This document shows positions 51,587-59,976 of a stretch of DNA of 64,000 nt, piece after piece. This stretch comes from Bacillus sp. T33-2 (GTDB lineage Bacteria > Bacillota > Bacilli > Bacillales > Cytobacillaceae), in the NCBI RefSeq assembly GCF_002860205.1, contig NZ_PGVB01000034.1, forward strand, positions 1 through 64,000, given 5' to 3'. How positions within the stretch are numbered: the first letter of the stretch is position 1; each line of letters starts with the position of its first letter. The notes under the pieces are model-generated. The model saw only the letters and a program-made list of their open reading frames with translations, was not told the DNA's origin and did not search any database. Position numbers and translations under genes: made by a program.

Positions 51587-53110
51587 TTATTCATCAATGT
51601 CTTTTTTGGCATTAGCCGTTTTTTTGTTAAAACGGACCGGGCTTCCGGTTCTTAGAAATAGAGGCCGCTTATTCTGCCGGTTAAAGGGAAGCCTGATAAT
51701 CGCATCCCTCATATCTGTGGGCCTGGGCGGGTAAAGCGGCTGCAAAAACGGCCGTCCAAGAGAAGTAAGACGGAGTAAATGTGTCATTAAAAAAGCAAAA
51801 GAGACGACTATTCCCAAAAGGCCCCACAGCTCGGCAAATAATAAAAATGGAAAGCGGATCAGCCTGATGGTGTTGCCCATTCTATAGATCGGGGTCGTAA
51901 ATGACGCCAGTGCAGCAAGCGCGACAATGATCAAGAGGACATTACTTGTCAGGCCGGCCTCAACCGAGGCAGTCCCAATCACGATTCCGCCTACGATACC
52001 GATCGTCTGGCCAACCTTGCTGGGCAGCCTAGCTCCTGCTTCCCGCAGCAGTTCGATGACCAGTTCCAAAAACACCGCTTCGAGTATCGGCGGGAGAGGT
52101 ACCGCCCGTCTGGATGTAATCAACGTGCTCAGCAGATCCTTTGGGATCAATTCATAGTGATATGAGAGGACGGCTACATACACGGGTGTCACCAAAATGG
52201 AAAATGCGACCCCAAACAGGCGGATCACCCGGAAAAAGGAGGACAGGAACCAATTCAATAAATAATCCTCAAATGACCCGAAAAATTCTACCAGGGTTGT
52301 CGGGCCGATCAGGGCATGCGGTGAGCCATCAACAATGACAACCACCTTGCCTTCAGCCAGGACAGCTGACACCCTGTCGGGCCTTTCAGTATCAAGGAGC
52401 TGCGGAAAGGGGGAATTCTGGTTGTCAGAAATTAATTGAACAATGTAAGAGCTGTCCACGATGTGATCAAATTCGATATCTTTTATTCTCTGAATGACCG
52501 TATTCACGTTTTCCTTTTCGGCAATCCCGTCAACATAAAACACAGCTATTTTTGTGTTCGACAGCTTTCCGATTGTTATATCCTGTACCACCAGTGACTT
52601 GATAGGGAGGCGTTTGCGAACCATGTTGATATTTTGGTCTAGCGATTCTATAAAGGCTTCCTTCGGCCCGATTACACTGAACTCTACTTCAGGCGCGGTA
52701 ACGGACCTGACAACTTCCTTCTGGGCGGCGATGAAACCGAAACGTTTGTATTCATTTTCTAAAGAGACCATTACATAGCCATTAAATAACTTTTGCTCTA
52801 TATCATCTGTGTTGTCGGAAATCTGCACATCCGCAATGGGGACGAGTTTTTTTATATCGTCGATCTTCTTAAAATCTCCTTCAAGCAAATAGGGAAGTGC
52901 ATTATCCTGAAGGAGGCTTTCATCAACCAAAGTTGTCATGAATGTAAAACAAAAGCGGAGATTGTTTTTCTGGTTTATGTAGTAAGTTTTTTTGTAATCA
53001 AAGGATTTTACAAGGGTTTTCTCCCACTCCTGCTTCTCCCGCTTCTTTTTATTATCCTGCTTTTTATCCTTTTTCATTTGTTCCTGTATTTTTCTGAAAA
53101 GTTTAATCAT
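51587..53110 (-). CDS. gerAA: Spore germination receptor subunit, GerAA type
   Basis: 507 aa. A basic N-terminus of about 40 Lys-rich residues precedes the soluble domain (VDESLLQDNALPYLLEGDF, GKVVVIVDGSPHALIGP), and five or so membrane helices follow (FFRVIRLFGVAFSILVTPVYVA, then the conserved LPPILEAVFLELVIELLREAG and GIVGGIVIGTASVEAGLTSN). The C-terminal tail is basic and Pro/Arg-rich. First gene of the gerAA-gerAB-gerAC operon, 3 bp before gerAB. GerAA subunits form an oligomeric channel in the spore inner membrane. A forespore promoter is expected but not identified. Confidence 0.94.
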   Translation of the reverse strand: MIKLFRKIQEQMKKDKKQDNKKKREKQEWEKTLVKSFDYKKTYYINQKNNLRFCFTFMTTLVDESLLQDNALPYLLEGDFKKIDDIKKLVPIADVQISDNTDDIEQKLFNGYVMVSLENEYKRFGFIAAQKEVVRSVTAPEVEFSVIGPKEAFIESLDQNINMVRKRLPIKSLVVQDITIGKLSNTKIAVFYVDGIAEKENVNTVIQRIKDIEFDHIVDSSYIVQLISDNQNSPFPQLLDTERPDRVSAVLAEGKVVVIVDGSPHALIGPTTLVEFFGSFEDYLLNWFLSSFFRVIRLFGVAFSILVTPVYVAVLSYHYELIPKDLLSTLITSRRAVPLPPILEAVFLELVIELLREAGARLPSKVGQTIGIVGGIVIGTASVEAGLTSNVLLIIVALAALASFTTPIYRMGNTIRLIRFPFLLFAELWGLLGIVVSFAFLMTHLLRLTSLGRPFLQPLYPPRPTDMRDAIIRLPFNRQNKRPLFLRTGSPVRFNKKTANAKKDIDE

Positions 53111-53170
53111 GCTGTACCACCGTTATTAATGATTTAGACTTATGTTTACCGAATTTGGGAGGTTTATGAA

Positions 53171-53202
53171 AAAAAGAAAAAGAACCCGCAAACTGCGGAT
53201 TC
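53171..53202 (-). terminator. Terminator of the siderophore-binding protein gene
   Basis: GAACCCGCA (53182-53190) pairs with TGCGGATTC (53194-53202), allowing one wobble, and on the minus strand TTTTTCTTTTTTT follows. It lies about 50 bp after the stop codon. Confidence 0.88.
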
Positions 53203-53253
53203 TTGGACAAAAGGATTCTATAAAAATCATGGGGGTAGATTTATCAGCTTTGC

Positions 53254-54246
53254 TTATTTTTCAAGCATGAGCTTCTCCAGGTCATCAAGCATGATGTTGG
53301 CGGCGAGTACACCTCCTGCAGTATTCCAGATAGCATCACTTACCTCATGCACCTTTCCATTTTTAACAGCACTTAAGTTTTTCCAGAGTGGATCGCTGGT
53401 CCATTCCTTTGCAGTATTAAGCGCCTCTTTATCGCCTTGCGGAGCATATGTGAAGTAGAACAGGACGTCTCCGTCCATTTTAGGGATGACTTCCTTCCCA
53501 ACCTCCACAGCGAGCTTCCCAAGCTTGTTGTCTGCAGTAAAAAGCTCTTCCTGATGTGCTGCACGCTTAAATCCTATTTGATGGAAAATAATCCCCGAAA
53601 AGGAATCAGTGTAGTATATGCGGGACTTGCCGGCCATGAAACGGACAACAGAAACCTCCTGATCCACTTTATCACCGAGCTTCTGTTTTACATCTTCCAC
53701 GTGGGCATCAAAATCATTTAATACTTTCTCGCCTTTATCTTCCATGTTTAATGCCTTGGCGTACAGTTTAAAGTTTTCTTTCCAGTCGCCTCTCAATGTT
53801 TCGGAAAATACAGTCGGGGCAATCGCGTTCAACTGTTCATATACTGCTTCCTGGCGCAGCTTGTTTCCTATTATGAGATCAGGCTTCAGCACTGCGATTT
53901 TTTCCAAATTAACCTCATGCTCGACCCCGACGACTTCGACATCTTCCATATCCTTCTTAATATGTTCGTACCAAGGGTCTCCGAGCCATGATTGGACAGC
54001 TCCAACTGGTTTCACACCAAGAGCAAGCAGTGCTTCTGTACCTTCATTCGTGAGAATGACGACTTTTTTAGGAGTTTTATCTATTTTAGTTGTACCCATC
54101 GCATGTTCGACGGTGTAGCTTGTATTGCCTGCTTTTTTGTCTGTGTTGCTTGTATCGGATGCGTTCTGCCCTGATTTGGCTCCACAGGCAGCTAGAAGAA
54201 AGAGAGCAATGGCTGAAATGATCGCAAATAATTTAAATCCTTTCAT
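53254..54246 (-). CDS. yfiY: Iron-siderophore-binding lipoprotein (YfiY-like)
   Basis: 330 aa. A lipoprotein signal ends FLLAAC. It is a class III (FhuD/BtuF-type) binding protein with two lobes joined by a long helix: KKVVILTNEGTEALLALGVKPVGA at the N-lobe, VNLEKIAVLKPDLIIGNKL in the middle. Similar to YfiY of B. subtilis, which serves hydroxamate-citrate siderophores of the schizokinen type. It is divergent from the permease genes, with three Fur boxes between. No siderophore synthesis genes are in the window, so it may scavenge foreign siderophores. Confidence 0.9.
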   Translation of the reverse strand: MKGFKLFAIISAIALFLLAACGAKSGQNASDTSNTDKKAGNTSYTVEHAMGTTKIDKTPKKVVILTNEGTEALLALGVKPVGAVQSWLGDPWYEHIKKDMEDVEVVGVEHEVNLEKIAVLKPDLIIGNKLRQEAVYEQLNAIAPTVFSETLRGDWKENFKLYAKALNMEDKGEKVLNDFDAHVEDVKQKLGDKVDQEVSVVRFMAGKSRIYYTDSFSGIIFHQIGFKRAAHQEELFTADNKLGKLAVEVGKEVIPKMDGDVLFYFTYAPQGDKEALNTAKEWTSDPLWKNLSAVKNGKVHEVSDAIWNTAGGVLAANIMLDDLEKLMLEK

Positions 54247-54273
54247 CGGTATGTAGCCTCCTAATAGTTTTAG

Positions 54274-54288
54274 TGATAATCATTATCA
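54274..54288 (-). promoter_or_regulatory. Fur box (perfect)
   Basis: TGATAATCATTATCA is the exact 7-1-7 Fur core palindrome, 28 bp upstream of the binding-protein gene. It indicates iron repression. Confidence 0.93.
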
Positions 54289-54336
54289 ATGACAACCTAA
54301 TCATAAAACGGATAGGCTGCTCAGTCAACAGGTAAT

Positions 54337-54357
54337 TGAAAATGATTTTCATAATCA
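54337..54357. promoter_or_regulatory. Fur box (degenerate, middle)
   Basis: TGAAAATGATTTTCA (54337-54351) differs from the Fur core at two positions, and an overlapping TGATTTTCATAATCA (54343-54357) at three. It probably contributes to cooperative binding. Confidence 0.65.
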
Positions 54358-54390
54358 TTGACGATTTAATGAACACGGAAAATGGATAAA

Positions 54391-54405
54391 TGAAAATGAT
54401 TATCA
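54391..54405 (+). promoter_or_regulatory. Fur box before the permease operon
   Basis: TGAAAATGATTATCA differs from the Fur core at one position. It lies about 85 bp upstream of the first permease start. Confidence 0.85.
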
Positions 54406-54490
54406 AAGTCATTGACAGATTCCCTCTGTTAAAATAGACTGATACTGAAAAAACATATGAAAAATAAGTTGTTTGGAAAGGTTTTTGCTT

Positions 54491-55495
54491 ATGCTCCTAA
54501 AAAGTAATGGGCAGAAATGGGCAGGCCTCTTTGTCACAATGGGTTTGCTGCTTGTGTTGATGTGCGCAAGCATTGTGTACGGTTATACTGATACTACCTG
54601 GAAGACGGCCTTTGATGCTTTTACAAATTTTAATGGTTCAAACGAACATATAGTGGTTCAGTCGGTACGATTGCCGCGCTCATTGATTGGGGCGGCAGTT
54701 GGTGCAAGCCTTGCCATATCTGGAGTCATCATGCAGACTCTGACAAAAAATCCGCTGGCCTCTCCTGATATTTTTGGAGTGAATGCGGGAGCTGGCGCTG
54801 CGGTAGTCATAGCTGTAACGATTTTCAGTGTGGGCAATCTTCAGCTGTTCACATGGGTATCATTTTTGGGGGCCGCAATCGCTGCAATCAGCGTATATGC
54901 TATCGGTTCCATAGGAAGAGAAGGCTTGACCCCGATGAAGCTCACGCTTGCCGGGGCAGCAATGACAGCAATGTTCGCATCAATTAGCCAGGGGCTGCTT
55001 GTATTAAATGAAGCCGCTTTAGAGCAAGTTTTATTTTGGCTTGCGGGTTCAGTATCGGGAAGGAATCTGGAAAACCTGACCGCTGTCATGCCTTATTTAG
55101 CTGTGGGCTGGGTTGCCTCGGTGTTGACAGCAGCTAAACTGAATGTATTTTCAATGGGGGAAGATGTCGCTAAAGGACTCGGATTAAATACAGTCCTTTT
55201 AAAAATAGTCACTGGAATGATTGTGATCATGCTTTCCGGAGGAGCTGTGGCTGTTGCCGGCCCGATTGGGTTTATTGGAATTGTCGTGCCGCATTTGACA
55301 CGTTCAATCGTGGGCATCGACCATCGCTGGCTGATCCCGTTTGCCGGCCTTCTCGGCGGGATGCTGCTGCTTGCGGCAGATATTGCGTCCAGGTATGTTT
55401 TGATGCCCCAGGAAGTTCCGGTAGGGGTCATGACGGCCATAATAGGAACCCCATTTTTCATATACATTGCGAGAAAGGGGTTCAATGGACGATGA
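54491..55495 (+). CDS. yfiZ: Iron-siderophore ABC permease 1 (FecCD family, YfiZ-like)
   Basis: 334 aa from the ATG at 54491; GGAAAGG lies 9 nt upstream, so the earlier TTG at 54473 (longer frame) is unlikely. About ten membrane helices with FecCD motifs: VRLPRSLIGAAVGASLAISG, LASPDIFGVNAGAGAAVV, GPIGFIGIVVPHLTRSIVG and the closing EVPVGVMTAIIGTPFFIYI. It pairs with the next permease as a heterodimer, overlapping it by 4 bp (ATGA). Under Fur control by the upstream boxes. Confidence 0.92.
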   Translation: MLLKSNGQKWAGLFVTMGLLLVLMCASIVYGYTDTTWKTAFDAFTNFNGSNEHIVVQSVRLPRSLIGAAVGASLAISGVIMQTLTKNPLASPDIFGVNAGAGAAVVIAVTIFSVGNLQLFTWVSFLGAAIAAISVYAIGSIGREGLTPMKLTLAGAAMTAMFASISQGLLVLNEAALEQVLFWLAGSVSGRNLENLTAVMPYLAVGWVASVLTAAKLNVFSMGEDVAKGLGLNTVLLKIVTGMIVIMLSGGAVAVAGPIGFIGIVVPHLTRSIVGIDHRWLIPFAGLLGGMLLLAADIASRYVLMPQEVPVGVMTAIIGTPFFIYIARKGFNGR

Positions 55496-56547
55496 GCCAA
55501 TTTAAGATTTTTCGATTATTTAAAGGGCAAATTTCGTACCTAATCGATATAAAAGCACTATACGTTTTTTTTGCATTGCTGCTGGGCGCTGTGTCCCTGT
55601 TTGTCATCAGTACTGGCCTGGGAGAATTGAAAATGAGCCCGATTCAGGTATTGAAGGTTTTTTTCGGCGGTGGGACTGAAATGGACCGCCTCGTCATCAA
55701 TACCTTCCGTCTCCCAAGAATTATCGTTGCTCTCATGGCTGGAATGGGACTCGCTGTTGCCGGGGGCATTTTGCAGGGGATGGTCCGGAATCCGCTAGCT
55801 TCACCAGATATTTTGGGGATCACAGGAGGGGGCGCTGTTGCAGTCGTTGGTTTTTTGGCTGCTTTTAGCGACGAAACCCATACATTGACAGTAAGCATTC
55901 AATGGATGCCGGTAGCTGCTTTTATCGGCGCGGCCGTTGTAGCGTTTCTAATTTATCTGCTCGCCTGGAAAAATGGAGTTTCTCCGATAAGGCTGGTCCT
56001 TGTAGGAATCGGGATGATGACTTTAACGAAGGCTCTCACAACGTTGATGATGATTATGGGGCCCATCTACCAGACAAGCCAGGCAAATATTTGGATCATT
56101 GGCAGCGTGTATGGGTCAACATGGCAAAATGTAAGTGTTATCGTGCCATGGATTGTCGCTTTGATAGCGATCACATTCATTTACTCAAGGAATATAAACA
56201 TCCAGGAGCTTGGTGATGAACTGGCCACAGGCCTTGGAGGCCACGTACAGAAGCAGCGTTTTACCCTTTTGATGCTGAGCACCGGATTAATTGGCGGCTC
56301 CGTAGCATTTGCAGGGGGAATCGGCTTTGTCGGGTTGATGGCACCCCATATGGCAAGAAGGCTGGTCGGCTCAGCATTCGGAGCACTTTTGCCGGTGTCG
56401 GCACTTCTTGGCGGGATTATCGTCATGCTAGCAGATTTAATAGGACGGACGTTGTTTTCACCCCTGGAAATTCCGGCAGGTGTTTTCACTGCAGCTGTAG
56501 GGGCACCATATTTTATATACTTGTTGTTTAAGACGAGAAACTTATAA
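55492..56547 (+). CDS. yfhA: Iron-siderophore ABC permease 2 (FecCD family, YfhA-like)
   Basis: 351 aa with about ten membrane helices. FecCD motifs: FRLPRIIVALMAGMGLAVAG, LASPDILGITGGGAVAVV, AGGIGFVGLMAPHMARRLVG and EIPAGVFTAAVGAPYFIYLL. An extra roughly 35-residue cytoplasmic N-terminus precedes helix 1. The start overlaps the first permease stop (ATGA). It completes the membrane channel for the siderophore system. Confidence 0.92.
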   Translation: MSQFKIFRLFKGQISYLIDIKALYVFFALLLGAVSLFVISTGLGELKMSPIQVLKVFFGGGTEMDRLVINTFRLPRIIVALMAGMGLAVAGGILQGMVRNPLASPDILGITGGGAVAVVGFLAAFSDETHTLTVSIQWMPVAAFIGAAVVAFLIYLLAWKNGVSPIRLVLVGIGMMTLTKALTTLMMIMGPIYQTSQANIWIIGSVYGSTWQNVSVIVPWIVALIAITFIYSRNINIQELGDELATGLGGHVQKQRFTLLMLSTGLIGGSVAFAGGIGFVGLMAPHMARRLVGSAFGALLPVSALLGGIIVMLADLIGRTLFSPLEIPAGVFTAAVGAPYFIYLLFKTRNL

Positions 56548-56574
56548 AATCACAAAAAGAAAGGGGCGGCGCCG

Positions 56575-57399
56575 ATGGTCCAGGCAATTGAAACGGATAA
56601 GCTGACGCTATCATACGGGGAAGCTATTATTATAGATGAATTAAATCTGCAGATTCCACGAGGTGAGATTACCGTATTTATTGGCGGGAATGGCTGCGGC
56701 AAATCGACACTTCTGCGTTCAGTGGCGCGGTTGTTAAAGCCCAGGTCAGGCTCGGTTTTACTTGAAGGGGAAGTGATTGCCAAGCGTCCCACAAAAGAAG
56801 TCGCCAGAAAAATGGCCATGCTGCCGCAATCGCCGGCTGCACCTGAAGGGTTGACCGTTCTTCAGCTTATTAAGCAAGGCCGCTATCCATACCAAAGCTG
56901 GCTAAAGCAATGGACGCAGGAAGATGAAGAAAAAGTCTTCAAAGCTTTAACAGCCACAGGCCTTCACGATTTGACAGACCGCACTGTTGATTCATTGTCC
57001 GGCGGCCAGCGCCAGCGGGCATGGATTGCGATGACACTTGCCCAGGATACTGACATAATATTATTGGATGAGCCGACAACATATTTGGATATGGCACACC
57101 AGATTGAGATTCTGGATTTATTGTTCGAATTGAACGAAAAGGAAAACAGGACGATAGTGATGGTCCTTCACGACTTGAATCTTGCCTGCCGCTATGCCCA
57201 CAATATCGTAGCGATAAAAGACAAGAAAATTTATGCGCAAGGTAAACCGGAATATGTGATAAATTGCAGCCTTGTTAAAAATGTGTTTGGCATGGATTGT
57301 GAAGTCACGATGGATCCCCTGTTCGGCACACCGCTTTGCATTCCGTACGGTAAAGGGCGATGCATCATCAAGAAGGCAGGCGCAGCCAATGAACGTTAA
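56575..57399 (+). CDS. yusV: Iron-siderophore ABC ATPase (YusV-like)
   Basis: 274 aa, ATG with AAAGGGGCGG upstream. Walker A is GGNGCGKSTLLRSVARLL, Q-loop MLPQSPAAPEGL, signature LSGGQRQRAWIAMTL, Walker B IILLDEPTTYLD, switch His in VLHDLNLA. This is the FepC/FhuC-type ATPase. B. subtilis YusV drives more than one siderophore system; here it is in operon with its permeases. The stop overlaps the next start by 11 bp. Confidence 0.93.
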   Translation: MVQAIETDKLTLSYGEAIIIDELNLQIPRGEITVFIGGNGCGKSTLLRSVARLLKPRSGSVLLEGEVIAKRPTKEVARKMAMLPQSPAAPEGLTVLQLIKQGRYPYQSWLKQWTQEDEEKVFKALTATGLHDLTDRTVDSLSGGQRQRAWIAMTLAQDTDIILLDEPTTYLDMAHQIEILDLLFELNEKENRTIVMVLHDLNLACRYAHNIVAIKDKKIYAQGKPEYVINCSLVKNVFGMDCEVTMDPLFGTPLCIPYGKGRCIIKKAGAANER

Positions 57400-58153
57400 A
57401 TTGACTCCCCAGGAAGCCAATGAACTCGCGAGGTTCCGCTTTTCAGCACAGCTTCCGGATGAAAGGACAACAGTCAACATCGGTTTACTGCTACGCGAAC
57501 GCAATATGGCGAAGTTTCTGTCAAATATAAAAAGTGAGCTTCAGGCACCAGATCTGAAAGTTGCTGCTTCTGTTTTTTCCAAGCGTTTTGCTTTCGTGGC
57601 GGTAATCCAGTTATATGCTATGACGGTTTGGAACAAGCGGCTTATCTTTACGCTGGACACCCTGGAACTTACGCATCGAAAGGATCAAGGACAGTGGCTG
57701 CCGGAGTATTCCGTTGGAAGTCTCGAAGCCGAGCCGGTTGCGGACATGGACCGGGAAAAGTGGAGGGATGCGGCATTAGAGCACCTATTTAAAGAGACGA
57801 TCCTGCCCGTGCTTGATTCTCTTTCGAAGACTGCCAAAATTTCAAAGCTTATTTTATGGGAAAATATTGCGGTGTATATGTTTTGGCTCTACAGGACGAT
57901 TCTTGCTGACAAGGACGATTCGCAGATTGCGGATGACTTTGACTATATTGTCAACAGCGCGCCAGGGAAGCTGTTTGGAAATTACAACAGCAATCCACTG
58001 AAAAAATTTAATAGCAAGGAAGTTTATGTTGAGGCACACAAAGAATTTGTAAGGATCCGGAAGACATGCTGCTTTTCGTATCAGCTCGGCGAGAAACAAA
58101 CGTATTGCAAAACTTGCCCCAGATCTTGCCTGCCATTAATGAAGGAGGGTTAA
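57389..58153 (+). CDS. Siderophore-iron reductase, FhuF family
   Basis: 254 aa from the ATG at 57389, inside the end of the ATPase gene. The C-terminal motif KTCCFSYQL...YCKTCPRSC gives the CC-x10-CxxC cysteine set that binds a [2Fe-2S] cluster in FhuF. The middle region (LFKETILPVLDSLSKTAKIS, LILWENIAVYMFWLYR) matches FhuF/IucA-C-terminal-type proteins. Expected role: reduce ferric iron in the imported siderophore complex to free it in the cytoplasm. Placement after the ATPase gene supports that. Electron donor unknown. Confidence 0.88.
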   Translation: MNVKLTPQEANELARFRFSAQLPDERTTVNIGLLLRERNMAKFLSNIKSELQAPDLKVAASVFSKRFAFVAVIQLYAMTVWNKRLIFTLDTLELTHRKDQGQWLPEYSVGSLEAEPVADMDREKWRDAALEHLFKETILPVLDSLSKTAKISKLILWENIAVYMFWLYRTILADKDDSQIADDFDYIVNSAPGKLFGNYNSNPLKKFNSKEVYVEAHKEFVRIRKTCCFSYQLGEKQTYCKTCPRSCLPLMKEG

Positions 58154-58156
58154 AAA

Positions 58157-58414
58157 ATGGACAATCAATTTTATGCGCAGCTGGATGGGCTGCTGGAAAA
58201 ATACACAGAATTGCTTGTCGGAAATTCTGATCCCGACAGAGTCAATAAGGTGAAAGCATGGATTATCTATAATCACATTGCCAAATCGATGCCCCCGCTT
58301 GCCAGGCACTGGAACTCGGAATATCCTGATGCCAAGGAAAAGATTGTTAAAGTAATTGCTGAAGTACGCGAACTGAATCAATTAAACCGGAAAAACTCTG
58401 ATGCCGGAAAATGA
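58157..58414 (+). CDS. yusU: YusU-like small protein (DUF2573)
   Basis: 85 aa; AAGGAGGG lies 8 nt before the ATG and 3 bp separate it from the reductase stop, so it is in the siderophore operon. Sequence is helical and charged (QFYAQLDGLLEKYTELLVG, then VNKVKAWIIYNHIAKSM). It matches the DUF2573 family, whose B. subtilis member yusU likewise sits beside yusV. No catalytic motif, Cys or membrane helix. Function unknown, though the fixed neighbourhood suggests a link with iron uptake. Confidence 0.82.
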   Translation: MDNQFYAQLDGLLEKYTELLVGNSDPDRVNKVKAWIIYNHIAKSMPPLARHWNSEYPDAKEKIVKVIAEVRELNQLNRKNSDAGK

Positions 58415-58615
58415 CTGCAAAAACCATTTCTATCAATTAGGGGTGGGTTTTTTTGTGGACAGCTCCCGCGTGGGCATTGGTTTCGACAAATTTCGATTGT
58501 TTTACTAGAAAAATGATATTCAAAAATTTTAAAAAATGATAAAATGATTTTAAGATTTCTATCAAAATATGAATTTTTTTTACAGAGAGAATGTAATCGT
58601 TTTCGGGGGGCCGTT

Positions 58616-59533
58616 ATGGAGAAATTGATGAAGGATTTTTTTCTTTTTTTATCGAAGAATAAATTTTTGACCAGGATGGCGAAAAAATACGGTCTTCGCT
58701 TTGGCGCAGCAAGGTTTGTAGCCGGTGAGACTATTGGGCAGGCGGTAGGTGTCATCAAGGATTTAAACAGCAAAGGCCTGGTTGTCACAATCGATTATCT
58801 CGGAGAGTTTGTCGATAACGAAAAAGAAGCAAACGAGATGGCAGATAACTCCATCGACGCGATCAAAGCGATTGGAAGAGAGCAACTTAATTCCCAGCTA
58901 TCATTGAAAATGACCTCAATGGGGCTTGATATTTCCGAGGAAGTCGTCATGCGGAACATGCGCAGGATTCTTGACGCGGCAAAAGAAAATAATGTCTTTG
59001 TTACAATCGACATGGAGGATTATTCACGCTGCCAGAAAACAATTGATATTTTCAAAACACTAAGAGCAGAATACGACAATGTCGGTACGGTAATCCAGGC
59101 TTATCTTTATCGGACAGTCGGGGATATCAATGATTTAAATGATTATTCTCCAAACCTCAGGCTTGTGAAAGGTGCATACAAAGAATCGCCTGAAGTGGCG
59201 TTTCCGGAAAAGAAGGACGTGGATGAGAACTTTAAGAAAATCATCGAAATGCATCTCATGAATGGCAACTATACTGCGGTGGCAACCCATGATGATGCCA
59301 TTATCGATCATACGAAGCAGTTCGTTAAACAACATGGCATCCCGAACACCCAGTTCGAATTCCAGATGCTTTACGGAATCAGGCCTGAACGGCAGGTTGA
59401 ACTGGTCAAAGAAGGATATACAATGCGCGTCTATGTCCCATATGGAACTGACTGGTATGGCTACTTCATGCGCCGCCTCGCCGAGCGTCCCGCCAACGTT
59501 GCGTTCGTTGTAAAAGGAATGTTTAAAAAGTAA
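58616..59533 (+). CDS. fadM: Proline dehydrogenase family protein (FadM/YusM)
   Basis: 305 aa from the ATG at 58616, preceded by a GGGGGG tract; the longer frame lacks a ribosome site and extends into the leader. It has the PRODH barrel: LVVTIDYLGEFVDNEKEA, VFVTIDMEDYSRCQKTIDIF, GTVIQAYLYRT, LRLVKGAYKESPEVAFP, AVATHDDAIIDH, FEFQMLYGIRPE and the C-terminal FAD-contact RVYVPYGTDWYGYFMRRLAERP. Reaction: proline to pyrroline-5-carboxylate with FAD. In B. subtilis the homologue (yusM) adjoins the fadNAE operon, as here. Confidence 0.9.
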   Translation: MEKLMKDFFLFLSKNKFLTRMAKKYGLRFGAARFVAGETIGQAVGVIKDLNSKGLVVTIDYLGEFVDNEKEANEMADNSIDAIKAIGREQLNSQLSLKMTSMGLDISEEVVMRNMRRILDAAKENNVFVTIDMEDYSRCQKTIDIFKTLRAEYDNVGTVIQAYLYRTVGDINDLNDYSPNLRLVKGAYKESPEVAFPEKKDVDENFKKIIEMHLMNGNYTAVATHDDAIIDHTKQFVKQHGIPNTQFEFQMLYGIRPERQVELVKEGYTMRVYVPYGTDWYGYFMRRLAERPANVAFVVKGMFKK

Positions 59534-59536
59534 TAA

Positions 59537-59584
59537 ACAAGTCAGGCTGGTCAGTATCAGCCGAGCAGCCTGGCTTGTTTTTTT
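59537..59584 (+). terminator. Terminator after fadM
   Basis: ACAAGTCAGGCTG (59537-59549) pairs with CAGCCTGGCTTGT (59566-59578), one mismatch, followed by a run of T. Confidence 0.9.
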
Positions 59585-59630
59585 ATTGATAGGCACCCGG
59601 TTGCTGTAGATTTTCGCAAGATGTCTGTTT

Positions 59631-59762
59631 TCACTTTTTAAACTGGTTATTCTGGCTGTTCACTTTGCCTCCGCCGTCTCGTTCAACCGTGGGGCCGGCG
59701 TTCCCTTTCACACTGGCTGCACTCACACCTCGTTTCGACGGGTTTTTCTTGACCCTTGCCAT
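59631..59762 (-). CDS. yuzL: YuzL-family small protein
   Basis: 43 aa on the minus strand: MARVKKNPSKRGVSAASV, then KGNAGPTVERDGGGKVNSQ, ending NNQFKK. It matches the YuzL family (PF14115), small basic proteins of Bacillaceae without known function; sequence composition resembles minor acid-soluble spore proteins. AAGGAGGTGA lies 7 nt before the ATG, an excellent ribosome site. It lies antiparallel between fadM and the fad operon, in keeping with its position near the yus genes in B. subtilis. No terminator was recognised after it besides the shared fadM hairpin. Confidence 0.85.
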   Translation of the reverse strand: MARVKKNPSKRGVSAASVKGNAGPTVERDGGGKVNSQNNQFKK

Positions 59763-59855
59763 TTTCTTCACCTCCTTGGCATAGGTTAACCATTCACCGG
59801 TATTTCAAGTTCTATTATAAAGTTCAAAAAATTTTCATTTTTCCGCACCTAATTA

Positions 59856-59884
59856 TTGCGCAAATTTTTTAAATATTTTATAGT
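59856..59884 (+). promoter_or_regulatory. Candidate promoter of the fad operon
   Basis: TTGCGC (59856-59861), a 17-bp spacer and TATAGT (59879-59884) fit a sigma-A promoter, with the FadR box about 50 bp downstream. The -35 is weak, so this is tentative. Confidence 0.45.
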
Positions 59885-59932
59885 AATAATTAACAAAGCT
59901 CATTCAAAACACATATTTTTTTGGCACAAAAA

Positions 59933-59950
59933 TGAATGAGTATTCATTCA
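59933..59950 (+). promoter_or_regulatory. FadR box
   Basis: TGAATGAGTATTCATTCA is a perfect match to the Bacillus FadR operator pattern TGAATGA-N-TA-N-TCATTCA. It lies 26 bp before the fadN start, between promoter region and ribosome site. FadR is expected to repress until long-chain acyl-CoA binds. Confidence 0.93.
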
Positions 59951-59976
59951 AAAAATTGTCAAAGGGGGAGACAGAT

